5,429 nt of DNA. Origin: Planctomycetaceae bacterium. Its GTDB lineage: Bacteria; Planctomycetota; UBA1135; GCA-002686595. A model generated the notes under the pieces. That model searched no databases and was not told where the DNA came from. It was given only the letters and a program-made list of their open reading frames with translations. Shown here in pieces: positions 1 through 5,429 of the stretch. Each line of letters opens with the position of its first letter. Position 1 is the stretch's first letter. Where the stretch lies: positions 1-5,429 of the forward strand of contig JABWBL010000270.1 of the NCBI GenBank assembly GCA_013360535.1, written 5' to 3'. The translations under genes were made by a program, and so were the position numbers.

Positions 1-454
1 CCGAGAGCGTGCGCCGCACGGCTCGCGCGCTCGCGAACGGCCCGAAGAAGCGCGCGCGCCCCTTGGCCTCGCCCTCGCGCCGATCCTGTCGCGGGCTGTG
101 CGCCCGCACGAACTTGAAGCGCGGGAACGGCTCCGCATCGAGCCGCAGCATCAGGAACGACTTGTCGTCCTTGAGCCGGATGTTGTGGTCCGGCTTGTGC
201 TGCTTGATCAGCGTGTCCTCGAGCAGCAGCGCCTCCCCCTCGGTGCGCGTCACGATCGTCTCGACCGTCGCCGCGACCTCCTCCATGAAGCGGATCAGGA
301 GCCGCCCGTCACCACCCGGCCGCCGGTACGACCGCAGGCGGCTCTTCAGCTTGCGCGCCTTGCCGACGTAGAGCACCTTCCCGGCCGCATCGCGGAACAG
401 GTACACCCCCGGCTTCTCGGGGACGTCGTCGATGGACCAGCGCGGCTCGGGCAC
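1..454 (-). CDS. uvrC: UvrABC excinuclease subunit C, N-terminal part (3' end lies outside the window)
   Basis: UvrC makes the two incisions flanking a DNA lesion after UvrA and UvrB have located it; it acts in the cytoplasm. The minus strand encodes 151 codons, all from the N-terminal GIY-YIG nuclease domain that makes the 3' incision. Visible motifs are KPGVYLF (residues 14-20), LYVGKARKLKSRLRSY (28-43), with Tyr29 and Arg39 matching the catalytic pair of Thermotoga UvrC, and EALLLEDTLIKQHKP (74-88), in which Glu79 matches the metal-binding glutamate. HNIRLKDDKSF (90-100) and FFGPF (136-140) are also family-typical. The chosen start is GTG at 454-452, which puts about 15 residues before PGVY as in known UvrC proteins. 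No ATG lies upstream nearby, and the Shine-Dalgarno is poor. The helix-hairpin-helix and RNase H-like parts are missing because the window ends. Family assignment is very secure; the exact start is less so. Confidence 0.96.
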   Translation of the reverse strand, partial: MPEPRWSIDDVPEKPGVYLFRDAAGKVLYVGKARKLKSRLRSYRRPGGDGRLLIRFMEEVAATVETIVTRTEGEALLLEDTLIKQHKPDHNIRLKDDKSFLMLRLDAEPFPRFKFVRAHSPRQDRREGEAKGRARFFGPFASARAVRRTLS

Positions 455-465
455 GGTTCGACGGG

Positions 466-471
466 AGTCTA
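466..471 (-). promoter_or_regulatory. Possible -10 element for uvrC (TAGACT)
   Basis: TAGACT on the minus strand fits the TAnnnT pattern of a sigma-70 -10 box. It would start transcription only a few bases before the GTG of uvrC, giving a nearly leaderless mRNA. That would agree with the lack of a recognisable ribosome binding site there. No -35 box was recognised. This is a weak, purely sequence-based suggestion. Confidence 0.2.
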
Positions 472-514
472 ACGGGAGGGACGGGCCCTGCCGCGTGCCC
501 TTGCGCGCCCGGGG

Positions 515-523
515 TGCTACCGT
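515..523 (+). promoter_or_regulatory. Possible extended -10 promoter of the thioredoxin-like gene
   Basis: TGCTACCGT matches the TGnTAnnnT extended -10 pattern and lies 24 bases before the ATG at 548. This would give a leader of roughly 18 bases that contains the Shine-Dalgarno sequence. There is no convincing -35 hexamer, as is usual for extended -10 promoters. The call rests on pattern alone. Confidence 0.3.
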
Positions 524-525
524 TG

Positions 526-541
526 GACTCCCGAAGGAGTC
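526..541 (+). promoter_or_regulatory. Hairpin overlapping the Shine-Dalgarno of the thioredoxin-like gene
   Basis: GACTCC (526-531) and GGAGTC (536-541) are perfectly complementary and enclose a CGAA tetraloop. The right arm contains the GGAG core of the ribosome binding site GAAGGAG (533-539), which sits 8 bases before the ATG at 548. Folding would therefore hide the binding site. Read on the minus strand, the same element is a C(UUCG)G-capped hairpin in the region upstream of uvrC. The stem is only 6 bp, so a regulatory role is a suggestion. The ribosome binding site itself is strong and supports the start at 548. Confidence 0.4.
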
Positions 542-547
542 ACTTCC

Positions 548-1561
548 ATGAGATACCCGTTCCTCGCCACCGCAGCGCTCGCGCTCGGCGCCATCGTGGT
601 CATCGCCCGTCCGGCGCCCGAAGGCCTCGAGCTCGGCAAGCCCGCCCCGAACATCACCGCCGCCGCGTGGTTCAACCACCTCGGCACGGACATCGACCTG
701 TCCGACTTCAAGGGACAGGCCGTCGTCGTGGAGTTCTGGGCCACCTGGTGAGGCCCCTGCCGTGGGGCGTGGCCTCACCTCGAACAACTCCAGTCCGAAT
801 TCGGCGAGAAGGGTCTTGTGGTCCTCGCGGTGTCCGATGAGGACGCCGGTCTGGTCGGCGCCTATGTCGACGAGATGGGGATCACGGTTCGTGTCGGCTC
901 CGGCAGTCAGGCCGCGGGCTCGTACTCGATCCCGGGATACCCGTCGAGCGCCTTGATCGGCCCCGATGGCAACCTGCTCTGGCAAGGACATCCGTCCGGG
1001 CTTTCCAACAGCACCGTGGAGAGTGCGCTCAAGGGCGCGAAGCCCGCTCCGACGTCGTTCCTCGCGTTCGCTCCCAAGGCGGCCGCGGAAGGGCGCGTCG
1101 CTGCGCACGCCAAGGCGATCGAGCAAGGCAAGCTCGCCAAGGCGCACGCGGCGCTGCTCGGCTTTGCCGCGGACGCCAAGGCGACCGAGGGCGAGAAGAC
1201 GAGCGCGAGCGCGCTCGCGGCCGAGATCGAGGCGCACGTGCAGGCGCTGCTGGCGCAGGCCGAGCGCTTCGCCAAGTCGCGCGAGCCGCTCAAGTCCGTC
1301 ACCGTCTACGACACGCTCGCCAAGGAGTTTGGTGCCGCCAAGTTCGGCACCGACGCCAAGGCGGCAGCCGAAGCGCTCCGCAAGGACGAAGCGACCTCGC
1401 GCGAGCTCGACGCGGCCGAGGCCTTCGAGAAGCTCCGCTCGTCCACTGCCAAGCTCGCCTCGAGCAAACGCAAGGACAAGTACAAGGAGTTCGCGGAGAA
1501 GTGGAAGGGCACCAAGGCCGGCGACCGCGCCAAGGCTGCGGCGGCTCCCAAGAAGGAGTGA
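548..1561 (+). CDS. TlpA/ResA-like thioredoxin-fold protein, probable selenoprotein (in-frame TGA read as Sec68, motif U-G-P-C)
   Basis: The gene likely encodes an exported or membrane-anchored thiol/selenol oxidoreductase of 337 residues. Residues 1-20 form a hydrophobic signal or anchor with no lipobox cysteine. Residues 27-150 are a redoxin/TlpA domain: LELGKPAPNI (27-36), FKGQAVVVEFWATW (54-67), codon 68 TGA, GPCRGAWPHLEQL (69-81), GLVVLAVSDE (89-98), and the cis-proline segment IPGYPSSALIGPDG (128-141) with Pro132. TGA occupies the position of the first CxxC cysteine. The frame on both sides keeps family-typical sequence and codon bias, and Cys71 is the only cysteine. From about residue 160 the protein is Ala/Lys-rich and helical. 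It contains two similar stretches (about 254-277 and 311-334) resembling TPR-like packing, which could bind a partner. The real stop is another TGA at 1559-1561. A strong GAAGGAG ribosome site precedes the ATG. The alternative is a nonsense mutation or base error in an ordinary CxxC protein. No selA, selB, selC or selD gene is in the window. Confidence 0.85.
749..751 (+). other. In-frame TGA, candidate selenocysteine codon (Sec68)
   Basis: The codon lies between TGG (Trp67) and GGC (Gly69) of a WATW-x-GPC thioredoxin active site, where nearly all relatives have cysteine. Cys codons TGC and TGT differ from TGA only in the third base, and Cys-to-Sec exchange at this exact spot is the usual pattern in selenoproteins. 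UGA as Trp or Gly is unlikely: the same frame ends at TGA (1559-1561), and neither residue would restore a CxxC-type site. If termination occurred here, the product would be a 67-residue signal peptide plus half a fold. Confidence 0.8.
762..778 (+). promoter_or_regulatory. Candidate bacterial SECIS stem-loop after the in-frame TGA
   Basis: GUGGGGC (762-768) pairs with GCCUCAC (772-778) to give a 7-bp stem with one G-U pair (765-775) and the apical loop GUG (769-771). Seventeen bases separate the TGA from the loop, and a G is the first loop base. This fits the general bacterial SECIS form as I recall it: a short stem, a small loop with G at its start, and the loop about 16-37 bases after UGA. 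The codons here include CCT for proline, used only once in this gene, which suggests that RNA structure constrains them. A competing fold pairs TGAGGCC (749-755) with GGCCTCA (771-777). SelB binding is inferred, not shown. Confidence 0.55.
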
Positions 1562-1564
1562 GCC

Positions 1565-1581
1565 CCTCGCGTAGCGCGAGG
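1565..1581 (+). repeat. Short perfect inverted repeat after the thioredoxin-like gene
   Basis: CCTCGCG (1565-1571) and CGCGAGG (1575-1581) form a 7-bp stem with a TAG loop, starting 3 bases after the stop codon. No T-run follows it. It lies just upstream of a stronger terminator hairpin and may protect the mRNA 3' end or assist termination. Confidence 0.5.
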
Positions 1582-1597
1582 CCTCTCCGGATCGACT

Positions 1598-1631
1598 CGA
1601 ACGGCCCGCTCCGGCGGGCCGTTCGCGTTTT
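1598..1631 (+). terminator. Intrinsic terminator between convergent thioredoxin-like gene and uvrB
   Basis: A perfect 12-bp GC-rich stem (1598-1609 with 1614-1625) closes a TCCG loop and is followed by CG and then TTTT at 1628-1631. This orientation fits termination of the plus-strand thioredoxin-like transcript. The minus-strand side has no T-run, so uvrB would use it less efficiently, although it lies just beyond the uvrB stop. Confidence 0.75.
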
Positions 1632-1641
1632 CGGGGGTGTC

Positions 1642-3741
1642 CTAGCGCGCGAGCTCGATTGCCTCGAGTTCCTTGAGTCGGTCGCGCAGCTTGGCCGCGT
1701 CCTCGAAGCGCGTCTCGCTCGCTGCGTGCAGCATCTCGTCGCGCAGCTTCGCCATCTCGCCGCGCAGCCGCCCGGTGTCCCACCGGAGCGCCGGATCCTC
1801 CTCGCCCTTCTTGCTGCGCGCGGTCGGAAGGTCCGCCACCTCGACGTAGTCCATGTCGTAGATGGCCTCGATCGAATCGCGGATCGGCTTGAGGATCGTC
1901 TGCGGCGTGATGCCGTGCTTGGCGTTGTACTCGAGCTGCAGCTTGCGGCGCCGCTCGACCTCGCCCACCGTCGCACGGATCGAATCGGTCTGCTTGTCGG
2001 CGTACAGGATCACGCGACCCTCGACGTTGCGCGCCGCACGGCCGCAGGTCTGGATCAGCGAGGTCGTCGAACGCAGGAAACCTTCCTTGTCGGCGTCGAG
2101 CACGGCCACGAGCGCCACTTCCGGCAAGTCGAGGCCTTCGCGCAGCAGGTTGATGCCGACGAGCACGTCGAACGAGCCCAGCCGCAGGTCGCGCAGGATC
2201 GCCGAGCGTTCGAGCGCGTCGATCTCCGAGTGCAGGTAGCGCACCTTCACGCCGAGTTCCTGATAGTAGGTCGTCAGTTCCTCGGCGGAGCGCTTCGTCA
2301 GCGTCGTGACGAGCACGCGCCAACCCGCCTTCACCGTCTTGCGGATCTGCGCGAGCAGGTCGTCGACCTGCGTCGCGGCCGGACGCAGCTCGATCGCCGG
2401 ATCGAGCAGGCCCGTCGGCCGCACGATCTGCTCCGCGATCGCGCCCTTGGACTGCTCGAACTCGTACTTCGACGGCGTGGCCGAGATGAACACCATCTGC
2501 CGCACGAGCTTCTCCCACTCCTCGAAACGCAGCGGGCGGTTGTCGAGCGCGCTCGGCAGCCGGAAGCCGTGCTCGACGAGCACTTCCTTGCGCGAGCGGT
2601 CGCCGCGGTACATGCCGCCGATCTGCGGCACGGTGACGTGGCTCTCGTCGATGAAGACGACCCAGTCCTCGGGAAAGTAGTTGAGCAGCGTGAACGGCGC
2701 CTCGCCGGCCGCGCGGCCGTCCATGAAGCGCGAGTAGTTCTCGATGCCGTTGCAGACGCCCGTGGCGCGCAGCATCTCGAGGTCGTGGCGTGTACGTTGC
2801 TCGAGCCGTTGCGCCTCGAGCAGCTTGCCACGCGCCTTGAGCTCCGCGAGCCGCGCCTCGAGCTCCTGCTCGATGCCTTCGCAGCCCTTGAGCAAGCGCT
2901 CCATCGGCGCGACGTAGTGCGTCGCCGGATAGATCGTCGCCGACTTCAGGTCGCGCAGCACCTCGCCGCGCAGCGGATCGACCTCGACCAGCGCCTCGAC
3001 GTCATCGCCGAAGAGCTCGACCCGCAGCACCCGATCGTCCTCGTAGGCCGGAAAGATCTCGATCACGTCGCCGCGCGCGCGGAACGTGCCGCGGCGGAAG
3101 TCGTAGTTGTTGCGCGCGTACTGCATCTGCGTCAGGCGCCGCAGGAGCTCCTCGCGCTGCACGCTGTCGCCGACCGCGATCGGAAGCGCCATGCCCTGGT
3201 AGGCCTCGGGGTTGCCGAGGCCGTAGATGCACGACACCGACGCGACGAGGATCACGTCGCGGCGCTCGAGCAGCGAACGTGTCGCGCTGTTGCGCATGCG
3301 CTCGATGTTCTCGTTGCGGCTCGCGTCCTTCTCGATGAACGTGTCCGTCGACGGGACGTAGGCCTCGGGCTGGTAGTAGTCGTAGTAGCTGACGAAGTAC
3401 TCGACCGCGTTGTGCGGGAAGAACTCGCGCAGCTCGGAATACAGCTGCGCCGCCAGCGTCTTGTTCGGGCTGAGCACGAGCGCCGGCCGCCCGACGCGCT
3501 CGATCGTCGCCGCCGTGGTGAAGGTCTTGCCCGAGCCCGTGATGCCGAGCAGCGTCTGGCAGCGTTTCCCCGCCTTCAGCCCCGCCACCAGCGTCTCGAT
3601 CGCCTTGGGCTGGTCCCCGGTCGGCTGGAACGGGCAGACGAGCTCGAACTCGCCTTCGGCCTTGCGCCGCGGCGGAAGCTGGGGCGCCACCTTCGGGGCC
3701 GAGGGCGTGCGCTGGGCGGGCGGAGACTTGCGGCGGGCCAT
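1642..3741 (-). CDS. uvrB: UvrABC excinuclease subunit B (DNA damage-verifying helicase)
   Basis: UvrB takes damaged DNA from UvrA, inserts a beta-hairpin between the strands to verify the lesion, and recruits UvrC for incision. The 699-residue product is complete. It shows Walker A GITGSGKT (66-73), the beta-hairpin region beginning [10 protein letters not shown] (119-128), DESH Walker B (365-368), ISATPS (419-424), [10 protein letters not shown] (531-540), motif [11 protein letters not shown] (564-572), and a C-terminal UVR coiled-coil domain (about 657-692) that contacts UvrC. Motif VI has Cys566 where most relatives have Ile. The ATG at 3741-3739 was chosen over an upstream in-frame start (3897) because conserved sequence begins only at [18 protein letters not shown], from residue 31. 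An AGGA lies about 9 bases before this ATG. Residues 1-30 are a basic, proline-rich extension, making the protein slightly longer than the roughly 670-residue E. coli protein. The stop is TAG. Confidence 0.98.
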   Translation of the reverse strand: MARRKSPPAQRTPSAPKVAPQLPPRRKAEGEFELVCPFQPTGDQPKAIETLVAGLKAGKRCQTLLGITGSGKTFTTAATIERVGRPALVLSPNKTLAAQLYSELREFFPHNAVEYFVSYYDYYQPEAYVPSTDTFIEKDASRNENIERMRNSATRSLLERRDVILVASVSCIYGLGNPEAYQGMALPIAVGDSVQREELLRRLTQMQYARNNYDFRRGTFRARGDVIEIFPAYEDDRVLRVELFGDDVEALVEVDPLRGEVLRDLKSATIYPATHYVAPMERLLKGCEGIEQELEARLAELKARGKLLEAQRLEQRTRHDLEMLRATGVCNGIENYSRFMDGRAAGEAPFTLLNYFPEDWVVFIDESHVTVPQIGGMYRGDRSRKEVLVEHGFRLPSALDNRPLRFEEWEKLVRQMVFISATPSKYEFEQSKGAIAEQIVRPTGLLDPAIELRPAATQVDDLLAQIRKTVKAGWRVLVTTLTKRSAEELTTYYQELGVKVRYLHSEIDALERSAILRDLRLGSFDVLVGINLLREGLDLPEVALVAVLDADKEGFLRSTTSLIQTCGRAARNVEGRVILYADKQTDSIRATVGEVERRRKLQLEYNAKHGITPQTILKPIRDSIEAIYDMDYVEVADLPTARSKKGEEDPALRWDTGRLRGEMAKLRDEMLHAASETRFEDAAKLRDRLKELEAIELAR

Positions 3742-3801
3742 CGCGGCGCATCCTACCCGTGCGGAGCATCGGCTTCCTTGCGGGCTCGGGCTCGAGCGGC
3801 G

Positions 3802-3807
3802 TATCTT
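3802..3807 (-). promoter_or_regulatory. Possible -10-like site in the uvrB / zinc-ribbon divergent spacer
   Basis: The 173-base spacer 3742-3914 must carry promoters for two divergent genes. AAGATA on the minus strand (TATCTT on the plus strand) is one of its few AT-rich hexamers and could serve uvrB, about 60 bases from its ATG. On the plus strand, TAGCTC at 3877-3882 is another weak candidate for the downstream gene. I see no clear -35 boxes and no LexA-type palindrome. Confidence is low. Confidence 0.2.
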
Positions 3808-3914
3808 GCCCGACCCGCGCCGGTGGGCGAGCGCGCGCCGCGACAGGCATCCGGTAGTCCGGAGCCCGCGCCGAGGTAGCTCCCCCACCATCCCCAACCG
3901 CCCGCGAGAGCCTC

Positions 3915-5168
3915 ATGCTGATCGAGTGCACGTTCTGCAAGACCAAGGCGAAGATCCCCGACAGCAAGGAGGGCGCGAAGGTCAAGTGTGGCAACTGCGG
4001 CAAGGTGTACGTCGCGCGCGAGCCCGGCGCGAAGGGCAACGCGCGCCCCTCGAAGTCGAGCAACACGCCCTTCGTCATCGGTGGCGCGGTCGTGGTCGGC
4101 GTGGTCGTGGTCGCGATCCTCGCCAACTCCGGCGACAAGCCGGCGCCGCCGCCGGTCGTGGCCGAGAAGCCCAAGGTCGAGGCGCCCAAGGTCGACCTGT
4201 CGGGCTACGAATCGAGCTTCTGCAAGCTGGCCCGCGACGTGTACGACGCGGCCTACATCGGCAACGCCGCTCGGCTCGAGTCGATGATCCACTTCCCCAA
4301 GCTCGTCGAGTACCGGCGCACGCTGCCCGACGGCGAGAGCCTGCCGACCTGGGACGAGATGACGGCGCTCCAGAAGGACGACCTGAAGACCGCCACGATC
4401 GAGAGCTTGACGAAGGGCGACGGTGACGAGGTGGTCGCCAAGTGGCGCCCGTTCAACGGCAAGGTGACGCTCGAGGAACCGGCCAACGCGGAAGTGCGCC
4501 TCGAGATCGCTGGACGCGAAGGTGACTTGCAGCTCGAGAACCGCAACTACGACTGGAAGATGGCCCTCGACAAGGACGGCCGCTGGAAGGTGTACGCCTG
4601 GACGCGCTACATCTCCGCCGAGGAGAAGAAGGCCGCCAAGGTCTCGGTCAACAAGGAGATCACGCGGGTCGAGGTCGACGGCCTTTCGATCAAGCAGGCC
4701 GACCCGCGCCCGCTGCCGCACCTCGACGACACGCCGCCGGACGTGCGCAAGCGCATCGACGAGCTGGTCGAGAAGGTGCTCGACACCAACTTGCGCGCCA
4801 AGGAACGCACCAAGGTCACCGCCGACCTCGTCGACCTCGGCAAGCCTGCGCTGCCGATCCTGCTGACCAAGATGTACGAGATCCAGATCACCGACGACAA
4901 GTCGCTCGGCCAGATCACGATCGTCCACAACCTGCTCAAGGACATCACCGGCAAGCAGGTCGGCTTCAGCCCGCTCGGCTCCGGCCCGGAGAGCGACAAG
5001 AAGCGCGACATCGCGATCCGCCAGTGGTTCGCGTGGTACCTGCTGAGCGGCGAGCGTTTCGAGAACGACAAGAAGAAGGTCGGCGCCGACGCGCTCGAAG
5101 GCCTCGTGCAGCCCACCGAACGCGACAAGCGCGCGATGGAAAAGGACAAGGCCAAGGGCGGCGGCTAG
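3915..5168 (+). CDS. Zinc-ribbon, single-pass membrane protein with HEAT-like C-terminus; function unknown
   Basis: The 417-residue product is not recognised as a named protein. Residues 5-28 form a zinc ribbon of the MJ0042 type, with Cys5, Cys8, Cys25 and Cys28 in a CxxC-x16-CxxC arrangement. A basic, low-complexity linker follows. A Val/Gly/Ala-rich transmembrane helix spans about 53-70, then a Pro/Lys/Val-rich linker (74-93). The rest is a soluble domain that should lie on the opposite side of the membrane from the ribbon. It includes a middle region rich in beta-type sequence (DDEVV to DGRWKVYAWTRY in character). A helical part from about 270 has HEAT-like sequence (VDLGKPALPILLTKM) and ends in a WFAWYL segment and a charged Lys-rich tail. 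The start is ATG with a weak GAGAG 4 bases upstream; the N-terminal ribbon begins right after it. The architecture suggests a membrane sensor or scaffold, which is inference only. The stop is TAG. Confidence 0.9.
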   Translation: MLIECTFCKTKAKIPDSKEGAKVKCGNCGKVYVAREPGAKGNARPSKSSNTPFVIGGAVVVGVVVVAILANSGDKPAPPPVVAEKPKVEAPKVDLSGYESSFCKLARDVYDAAYIGNAARLESMIHFPKLVEYRRTLPDGESLPTWDEMTALQKDDLKTATIESLTKGDGDEVVAKWRPFNGKVTLEEPANAEVRLEIAGREGDLQLENRNYDWKMALDKDGRWKVYAWTRYISAEEKKAAKVSVNKEITRVEVDGLSIKQADPRPLPHLDDTPPDVRKRIDELVEKVLDTNLRAKERTKVTADLVDLGKPALPILLTKMYEIQITDDKSLGQITIVHNLLKDITGKQVGFSPLGSGPESDKKRDIAIRQWFAWYLLSGERFENDKKKVGADALEGLVQPTERDKRAMEKDKAKGGG

Positions 5169-5175
5169 GCCGCGC

Positions 5176-5181
5176 TAGAAT
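5176..5181 (+). promoter_or_regulatory. Probable -10 element for the second zinc-ribbon gene (TAGAAT)
   Basis: TAGAAT differs by one base from TATAAT and begins 8 bases after the previous stop codon, about 56 bases before the ATG at 5238. The sequence at the expected -35 position (CAAGGG) is not consensus. This suggests the second zinc-ribbon gene has its own promoter rather than relying only on read-through. Confidence 0.4.
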
Positions 5182-5185
5182 CCCC

Positions 5186-5209
5186 GCGCTCCCGCCATCC
5201 CGGGAGCGC
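5186..5209 (+). terminator. Perfect 9-bp hairpin in the spacer between the two zinc-ribbon genes
   Basis: GCGCTCCCG (5186-5194) pairs exactly with CGGGAGCGC (5201-5209) around a 6-base loop. No T-run follows, only a pyrimidine-rich stretch. It could act as a weak or Rho-assisted terminator for the gene ending at 5168. If transcription starts from the TAGAAT box, it could instead be a 5' leader hairpin of the next gene. The sequence does not decide between these. Confidence 0.45.
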
Positions 5210-5237
5210 TCTCCGTCCCACCCCCCGACTCTCTCTC

Positions 5238-5429
5238 ATGGACCAGTTCCGTCAGGCCAAGTGCACGCAGTGCGCTGCGTCGTTCAAGGTTCCCGCCACG
5301 TTCACCGCCGCCAAGGCGAAATGCCCCAAGTGCGGGGGCGTCGTCGAGGTTGGCGAGGTGCAGGGCGCGGCGCCCAAGGCTGAGGCGAGCGCGCCCAAGC
5401 CGGTTCCCGCGTCGGTTCCGGCCGCCAAG
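5238..5429 (+). CDS. Zinc-ribbon protein, N-terminal fragment (continues past the window)
   Basis: Sixty-four codons are visible with no stop before the window end. The protein begins MDQFRQAKCTQC and contains a zinc ribbon with Cys9, Cys12, Cys29 and Cys32, a CxxC-x16-CxxC arrangement identical in spacing to that of the preceding gene. An Ala/Pro/Lys-rich linker follows (about 44-64), as often seen before a transmembrane helix in such proteins. No Shine-Dalgarno is evident: the sequence before the ATG is a CT-rich run. The start is supported by the ribbon beginning within 10 residues and by the in-frame coding bias. The function is unknown; it may be a relative of its neighbour or share only the ribbon. 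Confidence 0.8.
   Translation, partial: MDQFRQAKCTQCAASFKVPATFTAAKAKCPKCGGVVEVGEVQGAAPKAEASAPKPVPASVPAAK

Noticed and set aside
9..472. Two plus-strand open frames over the uvrC region
   Set aside because: Both are antisense to uvrC, whose GIY-YIG motifs are unmistakable, and neither has a ribosome binding site or recognisable domain.
463..532. Long-range pairing of GGGAGTC (463-469) with GACTCCC (526-532)
   Set aside because: The exact 7-base match is real, but the left copy would lie upstream of the likely transcription start of the thioredoxin-like gene, so both arms probably do not share one plus-strand transcript.
749..751. Genetic code with UGA read as Trp or Gly
   Set aside because: The same gene terminates at TGA, the DNA is GC-rich whereas the known UGA-recoding bacteria are mostly AT-rich, and no other in-frame TGA interrupts uvrB, uvrC or the zinc-ribbon genes.
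818..1561. A separate gene starting at GTG 818
   Set aside because: Although AGAAGGG lies just upstream, such a product would begin in the middle of the thioredoxin fold without the active site. The sequence before 818 back to the TGA is in the same frame and matches the family.
548..1561. Pseudogene explanation for the in-frame TGA
   Set aside because: Kept as the main alternative but not preferred. The only lesion falls exactly on the one codon where Cys-to-Sec exchange is expected, and the rest of the frame shows no decay. Raw reads and the presence of sel genes would settle it.
1501..3879. A 792-codon plus-strand open frame opposite uvrB
   Set aside because: It lies antisense to a fully conserved uvrB, has an Arg/Leu/Ala-rich composition with no recognisable domain, and is expected in GC-rich DNA where the complementary frame lacks stops.
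3753..4928. A 391-codon minus-strand open frame opposite the zinc-ribbon membrane protein gene
   Set aside because: The plus strand encodes a clear ribbon, TM helix and ordered domain; the antisense product is a low-complexity shadow.
1..5429. CRISPR arrays, tRNA or rRNA genes, insertion sequences
   Set aside because: No regularly spaced repeats, cloverleaf or conserved rRNA segments, transposase motifs or terminal inverted repeats were seen.

Overview
The window comes from a GC-rich bacterium. The coding frames strongly prefer G or C at third positions. Two proteins on the right carry an N-terminal CxxC-x16-CxxC zinc ribbon, one followed by a transmembrane helix and a long periplasmic-type tail. 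That architecture is common in Planctomycetota, so a planctomycete-like organism is my best guess. This is an inference from style, not a proven assignment.

Layout, left to right. The left edge (minus strand) holds the first 151 codons of uvrC, cut by the window start. A 93-base divergent spacer follows, then a plus-strand gene (548-1561) for a membrane-anchored or exported TlpA/ResA-like thioredoxin-fold protein. A double-hairpin region with a good intrinsic terminator separates it from the convergent, complete minus-strand uvrB (1642-3741). A 173-base divergent spacer leads to a plus-strand gene (3915-5168) for a zinc-ribbon, single-TM protein with a HEAT-like C-terminus. After a promoter-like and hairpin-bearing spacer comes the start of a second zinc-ribbon gene (5238 to the window end).

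The main discovery candidate is the thioredoxin-like gene. Its frame is interrupted by one in-frame TGA at 749-751, exactly where the first catalytic cysteine of the CxxC motif should be. The protein reads ...FWATW-(TGA)-GPCRGAWPHLE..., and the frame then continues without interruption through the cis-proline motif to a second TGA that acts as the real stop. This is the classic signature of a selenoprotein with a U-G-P-C active site. A 7-bp stem with a GUG apical loop lies 17 bases after the TGA, where a bacterial SECIS would be expected, and an alternative perfect 7-bp inverted repeat includes the TGA itself. A naive gene caller would split this gene into a 67-residue fragment and a fragment without an active site. 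A second possible control is a 6-bp hairpin that buries its Shine-Dalgarno sequence.

The remaining genes are conventional. UvrB and UvrC cooperate in nucleotide excision repair and lie on the same strand on either side of the oppositely oriented thioredoxin gene. The two zinc-ribbon proteins form a tandem pair with identical cysteine spacing and no assigned function.
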